From NCBI GenBank assembly GCA_963576475.1, contig OY754981.1, forward strand, positions 27,008,132 to 27,072,131: a stretch of DNA of 64,000 nt, in the 5' to 3' direction. Each line of letters starts with the position of its first letter. The stretch's first letter is position 1. Below are positions 1-11,561 of the stretch, piece after piece. The DNA comes from Molanna angustata (Eukaryota; Arthropoda; Insecta; Trichoptera; Molannidae). A program made the position numbers and the translations under genes. Under the pieces are notes generated by a model, which saw only the letters and a list, made by a program, of their open reading frames with translations, did not search any database and was not told where the DNA came from.

Positions 1-750
1 AGAGATAACCTAACGCCGCGTTTTTGGTGATATGTATGTTATGACTCTCTCACACACATACACATTGTTATTCACTTTTATCCGCGCACCCACTTCACAC
101 ACTATATCACACTTTAATGATATGTTTGATATTTAGATACACGTTGTATTTTTTAGATCAGTTTGTTTTTTTTCAATAATTGTATGCATGTACTGTGTAT
201 TATCCTATTTAAAATAAAATAAAATAAAAATAATAGTATTGTGATATAGGTACATAACGCATAGTTCTTTGGTGGAAATTGTATTAGCGTTATGCTATTG
301 ATAACCATATTACGGTTGCCAACCCTAACACTGTTGCCACAAAAGTACCCTTCGGAATTTCAACCCAACAGAAAATAATTATCTTTAGATGTACCCTATT
401 TTAACTAACATTGGTATTCCATTTAACATCATTTATTTTAAATGTTGGCGTTAGAATAAACATTTAAATTTGCTAATTTCTTAAAAAGGTTTTAAAATAT
501 ATACATGTATTTTTGCCGCCCTAACATATGCATTTGTTTATATCTATTCTAGAGATACAAGAACTTACATAAATGTTACCATTGACACTAGTAAATTTAA
601 TATCAACTTATATCATGATTACTACTAGTCAAGATATTACTTACTTGGTTCCATCCAACATTTCCACTACAATTATATGGGCTAAAATAAAATGAGAGTT
701 CACGGTAAATTTTCTGATTATATTTCGTTTCTTTTTCTTTCCTGTTTATG
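1..750. other. AT-rich intergenic DNA, no gene seen
   Basis: No open frame of recognisable function is present on either strand. The only structure is short A/T runs and an (AAAAT)-like run near 210-230. Confidence 0.6.
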
Positions 751-754
751 TTTA

Positions 755-850
755 TTTATTAATTTATTTATTTAAAACACTTTATTGTACATCACTTAAT
801 AGCTAGTACAAATGGCGGACTTATTGCCGAACGGCAATTTGATTATCTCT
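755..850 (-). repeat. CR1-like LINE 3' tail
   Basis: Read on the minus strand this ends in AAATAAATAAATT-type repeats after a motif of the form TTGCCGTTCGGCAATAAGTC. The same motif and tail close the CR1-like LINE copy at 20851-20943 (TTGCCTAATGGCAATAAGCC followed by AAAT units). Only the 3' end is present, as expected for 5'-truncated LINE insertion. Confidence 0.55.
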
Positions 851-894
851 GTTAATTATTTTTGTATTCAAAAACAAGTAACCACTGGGCAAAT

Positions 895-1072
895 TGAAAC
901 AGTACTGCCTCAGAACAGACTTGTCTAGTGAGGCATTAAATTTCCAAATAAGAACAATTATATATATACTATGTTTATGATAAGTATTTTTTAAAATATA
1001 GCTATTTTTTGTTATTGTTTTTATATATGTGTAAATGGAAATAAATAATTTCATTTCATTTCACTTACTTTC
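895..1072 (+). repeat. Dispersed LINE 3'-end-like repeat, copy 1
   Basis: Contains TGCCTCAGAACAGACTTGTC followed by TAGTGAGGCAT, then AT-rich sequence. The complement of the same core occurs at about 7600-7660. Both copies lie beside AAATAAATGAATG-like simple repeats, so this is probably the 3' end of a LINE family. The family is not identified. Confidence 0.45.
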
Positions 1073-1095
1073 CGTGTCCGGGCTAAATTCTGCCA

Positions 1096-1508
1096 GTCTT
1101 TTAATAAATTGATTTTTGTTTTTATTTATATGAAATTCTCACGTCGTCAAATGGCACAAATCGACCTTGAATGGTCGTATTGCCTATATTAAAATGATAA
1201 TAATATTCAACACCACTTATTACATCTTTAGATTGATTAATATCTTGACTGATGAGGGGAGGCTGTACACCTAGGGACCTGATTATGGCCAATGACAAAG
1301 CGATAAAAGTCGCGGCTTAGCCGGGTCCCTAGGTGTACATCCTCCCTTCATCAGTCAAGATATAAATCAATCTAAAGATGTAATAAGTGGTGTTGAATAT
1401 TATTATTATTTTAATATAGGCAATACGACCATTTAAGGTTGATTTGTGCCATTTGACGACGTGAAAATTTCATATAAATAAAAACAAAAAACAATTTATT
1501 AAAAGACA
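1096..1508. repeat. Long inverted repeat (foldback element), about 190-bp arms
   Basis: The left arm (about 1096-1290) and right arm (about 1317-1508) are nearly perfect reverse complements, with a loop of about 27 bp. Arm ends read GTCTTTTAATAAATTG on the left and CAATTTATTAAAAGAC on the right. The inner stem carries CACCTAGGGACC and GGTCCCTAGGTG. No coding frame is present. It would form a strong hairpin, and it is most likely a foldback MITE. No convincing target duplication is visible. Confidence 0.75.
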
Positions 1509-1509
1509 A

Positions 1510-2083
1510 ACAACGCCTACAAAACTACCATGTTTTTCTCAATGAATTTTAATATTTCTTTGTAGATTATCGGGGAAGCAATTTCAATAAGGTGTCGAAT
1601 CTTTAGTGGAAACTGCATTTCGTAAGTGGTGTTGAATATGACATAAGCATAAACAACATGTCACTCAATACTTTGATCGTATCTCTCGATGAAAACGATT
1701 TATTATTTTTTTTAACATTGCACAATCCTTTGTTCACCATCCTAAAGTACGTTAGAATCCCATGTTATGATTCTAGAATATAATCCTCTTTGTACTGTTC
1801 CTTGTATGTTTCAGGTGTGATCCTATAAGTTTGTTTTTTCTCATTTGTGGTAAATTGTATGTAAAACTATAAAAATTACTTGATATTATGTCCTATTATT
1901 ATGTACCGTAGTCTACATTTACTTGTTTTTTTTTTCATTGTTTTTAATATCATTATACTCTACCTACTGTACTGTTGGATATCCAAAATAAATAAAATAA
2001 AATAAAATAATTTATTTATATTGTCCCAATACTGACAATTGCATCATAGATTCAAAAATATAAATGACATATCAATGTTTATA
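1510..2083. other. AT-rich intergenic DNA, no gene seen
   Basis: Contains an (AAAAT)n simple repeat at about 1988-2010 and otherwise unstructured AT-rich sequence. A short extra copy of the arm motif AAGTGGTGTTGAATAT lies near 1624. Confidence 0.5.
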
Positions 2084-2135
2084 CTTTGGATCAGCAGTCA
2101 GACACCTGGGCCACCAACTGGGCCACGAAGGCCGA
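2084..2135 (-). repeat. tRNA-derived SINE head fragment
   Basis: The minus strand reads a tRNA-like head with GGCCTTCGTGGCCCAGTTGG and CTGACTGCTGATCCAAA. It matches the head of the SINE at 16712-16924. The B box and body are absent here, so this is a broken copy. Confidence 0.6.
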
Positions 2136-2478
2136 CAATTACAACCTATTTCTCATTTCAAGAAATCAGTTTTTTGTATCCGTTGAAATGTCATGGTACC
2201 TAATTAATACACAGGAAATTATGGTGGCTCAATGAGATTATGGAAGCTCAATTTAAAAATATATTTTTTCTTATTTTATCTCTAAAATAAAGACACCAAA
2301 ATAAAGTAATTGTTTCGATATTTGACGTTTACGTCCTCTGATTGCCTATCTGAACTATCTATCCACATCATTGATTTCATGCAATTTACAGAATAGCGTA
2401 TGGATGTCAGTTGAAACCTCAAACAACGATTCGAAGTATACATTAAAAAGTTAATATATTAACATATACAACTGTATT

Positions 2479-2556
2479 TGATAATTATATCCATGGTATG
2501 GGTAACCACGAGGGTTTTTATTTCACCGCTGGACCAGACTTGCCCCCCATGAAGGT
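2479..2556. repeat. Half copy of a foldback MITE
   Basis: Sequence from GATAATTATATCCATGG to CAGACTTGCCCCCCATGA matches the right half of the palindromic MITE at 37230-37415. The left half is missing. Confidence 0.55.
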
Positions 2557-4508
2557 AATAAGAATGTGTTATGAGTAGTCCACCAGGTCCAATAACTTTT
2601 CAAAAATTTAATGAATTACGGTCGAATTTTGACCTCAAAACAATCACTAGTGCGAATTAAAATAACTAAAGTCTATATTGTATACATAACTAACATGTTT
2701 CTTTATTTATTTATGTACCTACATTGACAGTTTTTCGTCATTTTAATGCATCATTCATTGATTATTGAATTGTTTTATTCTTTCTAGGATGTATTTTTGT
2801 TTCTTATTTTTGGTTTTTTGAATGATATCTAGTGATTTTTAAACATTTCTAGATTTTTAGTTATTATGCTTATTGACTTTGTTTTTTGAATCCATTATTA
2901 TTATTTTATTTTGTAGCTCATCGATTTCATCATTTTTTAAATACTTTTGTTGTAACTACTGTATATATTTTTTATTGTAAAAGGCTTCCAGCCGTATAGT
3001 CAAATAAATAAATAAATAAATATTGTCTCTAGTTCACTCTTCACGTATGTAGGTACTATACATCCATGTCGGACACGAAACCTTCAAAGATGTTCACTTA
3101 AAGCCGGTTCTGAGGAGACACAAATTTTGGTATGATGTCGTTTATGTTTGACGAATATGAAAGTAGTTATAAAACTTGTATATAAAGAAAAAGCGTTATA
3201 AATAATAATAATAGTTGGTACTTATAACGACTGCAGGTGTTATAAATAATAGTGTCGTATCTCCATCAATCGTGTTAACATCACTTACAAGACTTTAGTC
3301 TAGACAAGGGTCATACAAGCTTTAATAATATATTAAATGTATGTAAAATCTCAATCGAGACATTTCTCTGATTTTTACTCCCCACTAACCATATGGTTAT
3401 GAATTCGCAATTTTTAAGGTCATCTTTTTTATTGCAGATTATCAACAAGTATCATGCTGGGATTGTATTCTGAAAGTTTCGTCACAATAAATCTGTGTAT
3501 GTTATGTACTATGTGCTATGTACCTACAGCGTGTTTATTCTACTTCATTCATGATTATAGACTAAATTACTAATTCGATTCTTTTCAAATTTTGAGAATT
3601 TGTATATTTAATACTCGTTTAGATCCCATTAGATTTTGAAGGATATCTGACCAGTGCTTCTCTATTTTTATAACAGTCAAATATTTCAAAGAGACCCCGA
3701 GTTCAGGAAAAATAAAATTAGATATTTTTATTTTAAATTGCAAAAAAGAATGGCAGTAAAAAATTATCAATACGTATTGTTAATCTTACAGCATGGATTT
3801 ATGGATTTATTGGATTTACCAATTAAATAACAGATAAACTTTTTGGCTTTTATCTCAATTATATTTTAATTTAAATATCAAATTTGTTTTCTATCGATTG
3901 TTGATCAATTAATTCGCAAGATGTACTGTCAATCTATACATTTTCATCGTCCATTTGCAATTAAGTAGATAGGCCGGTATAATGATAATCTTCTAAAATA
4001 ATAATCCATAGTCAAGGTTACATCATATCACTTTTGGGGGGTCCAAAATTAAGATATGCGAGTCCATTAGGAGAGATTTTTTCGATATTATAATATTATG
4101 CGTGTTGAAATGTAGACATTATATTTAGGAGACGTTCAAAACTAGTTCGTAATTCATGTGGATATTATCATATTTTAAAATGATAATTGTTTTTCGATAT
4201 CTTATCTGAAAGGAAACATCAATAATAAACATCAATAAAGGTAACAGTTAAGAGTGAATTTATCGAATTTGTTTTGTCGAGATTGTCGTTTTGATAACTA
4301 CTCTTTATTCCCAGCGACATTTTGGTGCATGAAATTATTTTGGTAAATATATTTTTAAACGTTTATCTTCACTCTCAGAGAAGGCAGACACTTTTGTCAA
4401 CTTATTTACTTCCGATGGGTGTACCACTTCGTTTCGAACTCATTGTACTCCTGAACAATGGATTTCCAAGTCTTCCTGTCAATAGTAAAGGACTCCCAGT
4501 CATAACAT
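2557..4508. other. AT-rich intergenic DNA with short repeats
   Basis: No gene is recognised. A LINE-like 3' tail (GGCTTCCAGCC followed by four or five AAAT units) lies at about 2985-3024. About 3600-3760 shares a diverged repeat with the complement of 38150-38300 (ACTCGYTTAGATYCCATTAG core). Confidence 0.5.
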
Positions 4509-4705
4509 AACGATATTTTTACTGACAAACTTTTTTAACATCTAAATAGAGACGAAGTTGGGATATTATATTAGAACCAGGAACTCAAGGCACCTACAGG
4601 GCTTACGACCTGTCATCGGCTGGTTTACGTGATCACTTAATGCGCTCGCACAACGTTCACCAATTATTCCTTCTTATTGAGTTCCCTTATCAATGTAATT
4701 TTTGA
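4509..4705 (+). repeat. Dispersed repeat A, copy 1
   Basis: About 180 bp with the conserved cores GGAACTCAAGGCACCTACAG, GACCTGTCATCGGCTGG and CAACGTTCACCAATT. Related copies lie at 19594-19775 (+), 25504-25670 (+) and 42127-42293 (-). It is non-coding with an internal GTGATCAC palindrome. It may be a SINE or the end of a larger element; the family is unknown. Confidence 0.65.
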
Positions 4706-5425
4706 AAATTCTATATATTTGAGGAATACATACCAAACTATAAACACTTAAACACAAATTTATAAACATTTAAAAATATTTTGTTTTCTATATAAAACAT
4801 GTAGGTATGTATGTCAGGATAGGATAATATAGAGGTCAGTCTTTTTTCCTACCCAGAATATGAAAACAGGATGATGGTATGTATGTATGTTTGGAGATAA
4901 AGTATCACACTATTGAGTCCCCGTAGATATTGTGTACATAGTGTATACTGCCTTACAAATTGTATGAAACGATGTCTTCACTGAATTCATTTTATTTTTG
5001 ATATTTAAGATATGTCGGGATTTAAATATATTTTTTTATACAGAAATCAACCGATAAGGCAGAATTAAAAATAACTTTTGTAACTCAAATTTCTGCGGGT
5101 GAAATCTACACAGGAAATTTATTGAATATAGTTTAATTAAAATAAGACAACACGACTACATATAAGAATTCCACATTTTTATATATAGGTTCCTACATAC
5201 ATATAAATAAATTAATTTATATTTATGTACATTTATATAAAATTTTGTTTTGTTATTTGAATAGAAAATGGCGTTAAAATGGTGATATTATATTTATTTT
5301 TTCTTAAATTTTAAGCATATTACCTATCATTTATAGTGTAAAAAGAACTTGCAAACCATCAGTTAATTTCTTTAATTAACATTTTTTTTTGTGTAAAATA
5401 ACATCGTTTTCCAGGAATTGAACCC
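4706..5425. other. AT-rich intergenic DNA, no gene seen
   Basis: Contains GTATGTATGTATGT microsatellite sequence near 4878 and otherwise featureless AT-rich DNA. Confidence 0.5.
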
Positions 5426-5606
5426 CTGACCCAAATGTCCCGGGTTCGATTCCCGGTGGAGACATCACAGTTTTTAATTGTGTTTTCAGTTTGGATCTGT
5501 GAGACGATTAATATCGTTAGTCTCCAAAATGAGGCAACTTGTTATTGGGTGCGTGTTGAATTAATATTTGACATAATATCTGTTAGTTGCCTGAGAAGTA
5601 ATATAA
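5426..5606 (+). repeat. tRNA-derived SINE, head-truncated copy
   Basis: Starts at a Pol III B box (GGGTTCGATTCCCGG near 5441) and continues into the body shared with 16712-16924 (TGAGACGATTAATATCGTTA, then TGGGTGCGTGTTGAATTAAT). The A-box half is absent. It is replaced by a short inverted B-box-like stretch (GGAATTGAACCCC near 5415-5427), so two SINE pieces seem joined head to head. Confidence 0.8.
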
Positions 5607-7515
5607 AATATAATAATAGGTATACCTATATGTCATCCATTTACTGAAAGATAAGACCGCTTTTCATACAAATTACACTAGGTAGGTACCTACCTACTTA
5701 TAGCTTTTCTACAAAAATATCATTCCATTTCCAAAAAAATAACGCGATTAAAAACACCGCTTTTCACTTTTCTACACCCCTTTTTTCAACGTATAAAGCG
5801 AATAAAATCACCGCTTTTCTTCAAAAATATCACCCGTTTTCCAAAAAAATACGCTAATAATTCAGGTCTCTGTTAATTACTAATAACTAGGAACATATTA
5901 TATAAAATTACTTGAAAAATATGTAAAAACACAAATTTTTATCTTTTTCTACTAATATAAAAGAATCGACCACTGACGCGTCCCGCTCAAAGATCATCTA
6001 CAGAACTAATACCATTCTGAGAATTCCACCAAGAATTAGCAGTTAAAAAAATATAATAAATTATGTAGCTACCTAAATATCAAAACCATAAACATACCAT
6101 AGTTACTACAGTAAAGTTTGAGATGTACTACTACAATATTTATATTTTCTATAGAAAATTAAATTATCTAGTTGGGGTGTTTCAAAATTTTTCGATATAT
6201 TAAAAAACTTTGGAAACAAAGGCAGTTAAACACATAAATTTTTCATAAAAAAAAATATTTTTCCTAATAAAAAATGTTTTAAAAAAATAAATTTGATTTT
6301 GTATTTTTCTATAGGTATTTATACCAATTTTCAGCGTTTAAGCTTTTATGGATTTTTATATATAGGGAAAAATAAACTAAATCGTAAAAATATAGTCCCT
6401 GCATACAAATCTAGCGTATTTTGGCTTGATACTTAGTTGATAAAAAAAAATCTCTTGAACAAACTGACAGTTGGACGATAGTGTCATTAATGATTGGATA
6501 AAACGCCTTGACATATGCAAGTTTCATAGCACGGCAACATTATTATAATTTCGTTCACAATTATTATTACTTAGTTTAGTGAATGTATAAAGATGAGTAT
6601 TATGTTCTTGTCTTAAGGACATATTCATTCTTATAAATTTATTTTTTCTATAAAAATTTTATCTTTATTTTTGGCTCCTCCGATATAAATGTGCACACAC
6701 ATTGACTAACTCTATATAAAGATCATTTTCGTTATGACAGTGTCTTATTTCATAATAACTATGGGAAATTGAACTCTGGAAAAGAAACTTCAAACTCAAA
6801 CAAATTTATAACTGAACATCGAGGCCCGACATCGTAAACTTACAATAATGTCCGCCAATGTTTACGACGTCAATAAATAGACTATTTTGTCATTTTTCAA
6901 AATGTCTGCCAGAAATATGACTTTATAACTGCAGTATTCGCAAAGATTTTGTCGTCATTTGAGACAATTATTACATGGCGTAAAACGATTATTACTATTA
7001 TTATTTCGCATCGTTCACAGTCGTCCATCTTTATTCCAGACACATAATTTAATTGGAGATGCGATTCATGAATAGTGATGAGCAAAAGTCTACTTGCATG
7101 TGACTAAGACCAAAAGTCTTACAAGACTTGAGAGTATTGCGGTCTCGCAAAATAGTATAAACATATTTTTAATTAAAAGTAAGCAATCAACTACGTACTA
7201 TGGACATAATAGGTATAATGAATTGTTTTTTGTCATATTTCATTGTAATTACTGCATATTAACGGAAAAATAAAAAAAATCTTTTCGCAAAAGTTGCAAG
7301 ACTTACAAGACAACCACCACTTGGTCTTGCATTAGCTCATGAATTTACAGACGAACCTCTAAATTCGTCATTAATTATTAATAATATATTAAACTATTTT
7401 ATTTATTTTTATTTACATTGCTTAAAATACGAAAACTTTCTTTGTTGTGAAGCTACGGCTTCTTCTTCGTCTGTTTATTAATTATTCTTTAATGAGAACC
7501 AGAAAATAAGTTACA
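5607..7515. other. AT-rich intergenic DNA, no gene seen
   Basis: Contains TAGGTAGGTACCTACCTACT near 5681, a simple sequence common in Lepidoptera, and diverged partial duplications such as ACCGCTTTTC near 5756 and 5810. No coding sequence is recognised. Confidence 0.5.
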
Positions 7516-7690
7516 AGAATAAATAAATGAATGAATGAATAATTTATTTCCTATGATATAAAAATTACAAAGTTACAAAACAATTACTATTATTATTTCC
7601 TCACATTTGGAAATGTTTCTGCCTCGCTAGACATAGTCTGTTCTGAGGCAGATACTAGTTTAAAATTGCCATAGCTACTCTGAGATCATC
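7516..7690 (-). repeat. Dispersed LINE 3'-end-like repeat, copy 2
   Basis: The minus strand carries TGCCTCAGAACAGACTATGTC followed by TAGCGAGGCAG, matching copy 1 at 895-1072. It is followed on the minus strand by AATAAATTATTCATTCATTC-type simple repeat, the usual tail of a non-LTR element. Confidence 0.5.
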
Positions 7691-7769
7691 AGATTTGTTT
7701 TTTTTTTTCACATATTCCATCCGCACAGGACAACGACAACCAAGATGAAAAACTCTAAACGTCTATCTC

Positions 7770-7850
7770 AAAAAATACATACCATCACATTTCCCTCACG
7801 GAGTAGGCAAAGAGAACCGAACGCCACATTATCATGACACACATTCATCA
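7770..7850 (-). repeat. Short dispersed repeat resembling a lepidopteran family
   Basis: The minus strand reads AATGTGGCGTTCGGTTCTC followed by TTTGCCTACTCCGTGAGGG. A second copy lies at about 19931-19985 (+) and a diverged one at about 16600-16660 (-). The core resembles a repeat common in moth genomes; that link is from memory and is unverified. Confidence 0.45.
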
Positions 7851-8136
7851 CCTCGTCAACATTCAAGTTCTCTACATCATTTTCTTCTGAATTTAAAGTC
7901 TTTTACTCAGATTATGATAGTTTATTGATTGATTGATTGAGTTTATATTGTTTAAAGATGTCTTTAATTTGAAATTTAAAATCTCGAACATCGATGGTCA
8001 AATGTTTTTTATTCACATAAAACAATTCTAACCGCTTCTTCCTCCGGACAAATTTAGTTAATCAGAATGTCTGATTCATTCAAGTTTAATTTAACTAAAC
8101 GACTGAAGTTGACGAATGTAGAGGTTCTATTGTACT

Positions 8137-8357
8137 TGATGTGGTTTGGTTGAATAAAAAACTGAATTTGTGTTTATCCTTTACTTCTTGAACACATGTT
8201 CATGGTTTGGAGGCTTCGACAAGAGAGAGGGAAAAAATGTTAACAATCTCCTGCCTTGACAATAATTGCAAATTTTGTCACCAGATGTCTCCCCTTACAC
8301 AACACTAGCGCCACCACAATATGGCGCGAAATTCAAATAAGATAACAAATCATAACA
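8137..8357 (-). repeat. BEL element 3' LTR
   Basis: This 221-bp direct repeat reads TGATGTGGTTTGGTTG at one end and CATAACA at the other. It matches 14417-14637 with no difference that I could find. On the minus strand it is the downstream LTR. Confidence 0.93.
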
Positions 8358-8853
8358 TACCGGGCCACAAAAACAAATTTTTTACAAAAAAATGAGTTTT
8401 TCAATACATATAAATGGATCAATTGAATCTTGACTTAGTGGACTGTATACAATAATAAATGAATTTGAAAAATGACTTTCATAACACATAATGTAAAAAC
8501 AATGAATAAATGTAAACCCAGTAATAAATTACAATATAAGACCAATAATAAATAATGTTTGTAAGACATAAAACTATTTAAAATATCACTTAGATTGAAG
8601 AAATGTTCAAAATGTTCACAAGTTGACACGACATAGCATTTTAATCAATAATCTTGAAGTCATCACATGAAGTTCAATGTTCAAGTGTCTTGAATATAAT
8701 CTTGTATTTAATGTAAACACACTGCCATCTTAACGTTAATGATGAAGTAGAGTAGCTTGCTAGCTCCTTGATTGTTCGTAGTGTAAAAATGTTGGAAGTT
8801 TATATTCAGTAATTTCACACCGGCGCCATAAATGTATTGAAGTTTATTAACAT

Positions 8854-9655
8854 TCAAAGTGGTGATTGCTGAATAGTGGGAAGTGGTTCCTCCATTGGCA
8901 ACATACAAAGTTTTGTGATGCTACGTTTGACTTCTCCTTGTGCTGTCTTTATAGAGACTACTCTTGTCACTCCGTCGTTACCAGGATGTGTCGATGTAAC
9001 TCGGCCTAGCTTCCAATTCATGGGTGGTAGATTGTCTTCCTTGATGAGGACTAAATCTCCTTGCTGAAGCTGTCTTTCTGTTCCCTTGTGCCATTTGTTT
9101 CTTCGTTGTAACTCGTTGAGGTATTCTCCGTGCCATCTATCCCAAAATGATTGGAATATTTGGTTGAGCCTTTGGTAATGGTTGAGTCTGCTAGTAGGAT
9201 ATTCCAAGACATTTCGCTCTGGCAATGTTGACAGGTTTTCTCCAATAAGGAAATGACTAGGACTCAGTGGGTTCAAATCATTGGGATCGGATGATAGAGG
9301 AGTGAGAGGACGAGAGTTGATGCATGCTTCAATCTGATTTAGAACAGTGTGCATACCATCAATGTCTAATATGCGTGATTGCAAAACCTTTTTTAGTTGC
9401 GTCTTAACTAATTTGACTCCCGATTCCCACAAACCACCAAAATGTGGACTTCTAGCAGGTATAAAATGCCACTCTATTGCTTGTTGAGCTAAACAATTAT
9501 GAATGTAGTCATGAGATGCTCTTAAAAACCTATACATGTCTTGTATTTCATTTCGTGCACCCACGAAGTTGGTTGCATTGTCAGAGTAGACCTTCTGAGG
9601 CCGTCCTCGTCTCGCTATGAACCTTTTGAATGCATTTAGGAATGCCTCTGTAGAT
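8854..9655 (-). CDS. BEL/Pao integrase C-terminal part (third reading frame)
   Basis: This frame holds the second half of the BEL integrase catalytic core and the C-terminal region. Its first ATG is at 9564, but the frame is open upstream to about 9655, so that ATG is internal and not a true start. The SDNATNFVG motif carries the second catalytic aspartate, and GGLWESGVKLVK carries the catalytic glutamate. The C-terminal segment has NWKLGRVTSTHPGNDGVTRV and the basic tail typical of the BEL integrase C-terminal domain. It belongs to the polyprotein of 13849-9636 but is in a different frame from the preceding part, so a frameshift lies around 9650. Confidence 0.9.
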
Positions 9656-11561
9656 AAAGTACTAACTCTAAGTGTATAGCCTTAGTGGCAAAACAGATGA
9701 ATAAACATACATATGATTTAACAGATCTAGAGTTTTTACTAAAGCTAGATTTAACTAATACAGGGCCCATGAAATCTGTGCCACAGATAGAGAATGGTTT
9801 TAACGCTATGACCCTATCCCTGGGTAAATCTGCCATTATTTGATATGACGTACGAGGTTTATATCTAAAGCACAAAATGCATGTCCTAAAAACTTTTTTG
9901 ACTATATTTTTGCCCAATATTGGCCAGTATCTTAATCTAATGATTGAGAGTAGTGCCTGTACGCCCAGATGCAAATAAGAATAATGGTAATGACGCACTA
10001 TAAGTTCAGTTAATTTATGATGAGCTGGTAGCAAAACTTGGTGTTTTTGGGCGGGGGTTATGTCACTACGTGCTAATCTTCCTCCAACATGAAGAATATT
10101 GTTTTTTATAAATGGATGTAGATCTCTGATATTACTCTGGTTTGAAACATAATTGTTATTCCTTAAGGCCTTTAGTTCTAGATGGAAACATTGTCCTTGC
10201 GCACATGCAACAAGGGTGTTTTCTGCCTTGTTTAGCTCAGACACTGTCAATTCCCCTGATAAAGGCGGTTGACGTTTCCTAGCATTGTGAGTGAATCGCA
10301 GCATATAAGCAGTTACTCTCCGAAGTCTAGAGAATGACGAGTATCTGTCAAATATGTTCCACTGTTCCATCCGTGTGTTGATTAAAGCTAATTGTGGCTT
10401 GCTTTCTGGTACTGCTCCAAGTACTTGTGGTGATGAATTTGGCCATGATTCTTCATCTCCTTGTAACCAGGTGGGGCCGTGCCACCAGAGGGTCGAATTC
10501 ATGAGCTCGTCTGCAGTTGCTCCTCTAGAGATGATGTCTGCAGGATTGTCCTTAGAGACTACGTGTTTCCAAATGCAGTCCTTTCCTTCAGTCTGGATTT
10601 CAGACGTTCGATTGGCCACAAATGTGCTCCAACGTGTTGGTTGACCAGCTAACCAATGTAGTACTATTGTGGAGTCTGTCCACAAAATAGATTCAACGTT
10701 TTCCATGTGCAAGGCATCTTTCACCTTGGCTGTCAATCTAGTCAACAATACAGCTCCGCAGAGCTCTAATCTTGGCAAGGAAAGTTGTTTTAATGGTGCT
10801 ACACGAGATTTAGCACATATCAAGTGGGATTGATAGTTTCCAAATTGATCTCTTGATCTGAGGTATATAACACCTCCATATGCCTTTTCAGATGCATCGC
10901 AGAAACCGCACAATTGAATTTGTGTTGCGCCTTTGCAGACAATCTTTCTCGGTATCTGAAAAGAATTTATTGCTACCAAGTCTTCCTTGTAGTTTTTCCA
11001 CCGTTGTTTTATGTCACTGGAAAGTGGTTCGTCCCAAGACACTTGCTGTTGCCATAAATCTTGTAATATGAGCCTTGCTCTTAAGATGATTGGTCCGAGA
11101 AGGCCCAATGGGTCAAAGGTTTTTGATATTTCTGATAGCACATTTCTTTTGCTTATTACTTCTTCAGGCATCGCAGTAACCTTGTAGAAGAAAGAGTCTT
11201 CTTTGCTGTTCCAGTGGAGTCCTAGAATCTTCGTTTGGTAGAGATCCTCCCGGACAAATGGTGCGTCTTCAACCAGCTCATCGTCTGAGACATCAGGCAT
11301 ATTTGTTTTCCATTTCGTAAGATTCTGACCGGCTGATTTCAATATTCTTGATACATCCTCCTTTAGCTGAAGGCAAGTTTCCTTGTTGTCACAACCTGTG
11401 AGGAGGTCATCCATGTAGAAGTCATTATTGATGACTTGTGAGGCTAGTGGGAATGTATCAGCAAAATCTATGCTCAATTGTTTTAAGCATCTGGTGGCGA
11501 TGAACGATGATGGGGCTAAACCATATGTTACGGTGTTCAATCGGAAATGTTGAAGCGGCAT
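9636..11561 (-). CDS. BEL/Pao reverse transcriptase C-terminus, RNase H and integrase N-terminus (second frame)
   Basis: The frame begins inside the reverse transcriptase. YMDD in NNDFYMDDLLTG, about 50 residues in, is the polymerase catalytic motif. It runs through an RNase H-like domain (CGFCDASEKAYGG and SILWTDSTIVLHWL supply acidic residues) into integrase: a zinc-binding HHCC arrangement ending in CILC, then CGTDFMGP with the first catalytic aspartate. It ends prematurely just after ATKAIHLEL, a point where BEL integrases normally continue. It overlaps the upstream gag-RT frame by 25 bases at 11537-11561. The ATG at 11561 is internal to the polyprotein and is not a genuine start. Confidence 0.92.
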   Translation of the reverse strand: MPLQHFRLNTVTYGLAPSSFIATRCLKQLSIDFADTFPLASQVINNDFYMDDLLTGCDNKETCLQLKEDVSRILKSAGQNLTKWKTNMPDVSDDELVEDAPFVREDLYQTKILGLHWNSKEDSFFYKVTAMPEEVISKRNVLSEISKTFDPLGLLGPIILRARLILQDLWQQQVSWDEPLSSDIKQRWKNYKEDLVAINSFQIPRKIVCKGATQIQLCGFCDASEKAYGGVIYLRSRDQFGNYQSHLICAKSRVAPLKQLSLPRLELCGAVLLTRLTAKVKDALHMENVESILWTDSTIVLHWLAGQPTRWSTFVANRTSEIQTEGKDCIWKHVVSKDNPADIISRGATADELMNSTLWWHGPTWLQGDEESWPNSSPQVLGAVPESKPQLALINTRMEQWNIFDRYSSFSRLRRVTAYMLRFTHNARKRQPPLSGELTVSELNKAENTLVACAQGQCFHLELKALRNNNYVSNQSNIRDLHPFIKNNILHVGGRLARSDITPAQKHQVLLPAHHKLTELIVRHYHYSYLHLGVQALLSIIRLRYWPILGKNIVKKVFRTCILCFRYKPRTSYQIMADLPRDRVIALKPFSICGTDFMGPVLVKSSFSKNSRSVKSYVCLFICFATKAIHLELVLYLQRHS

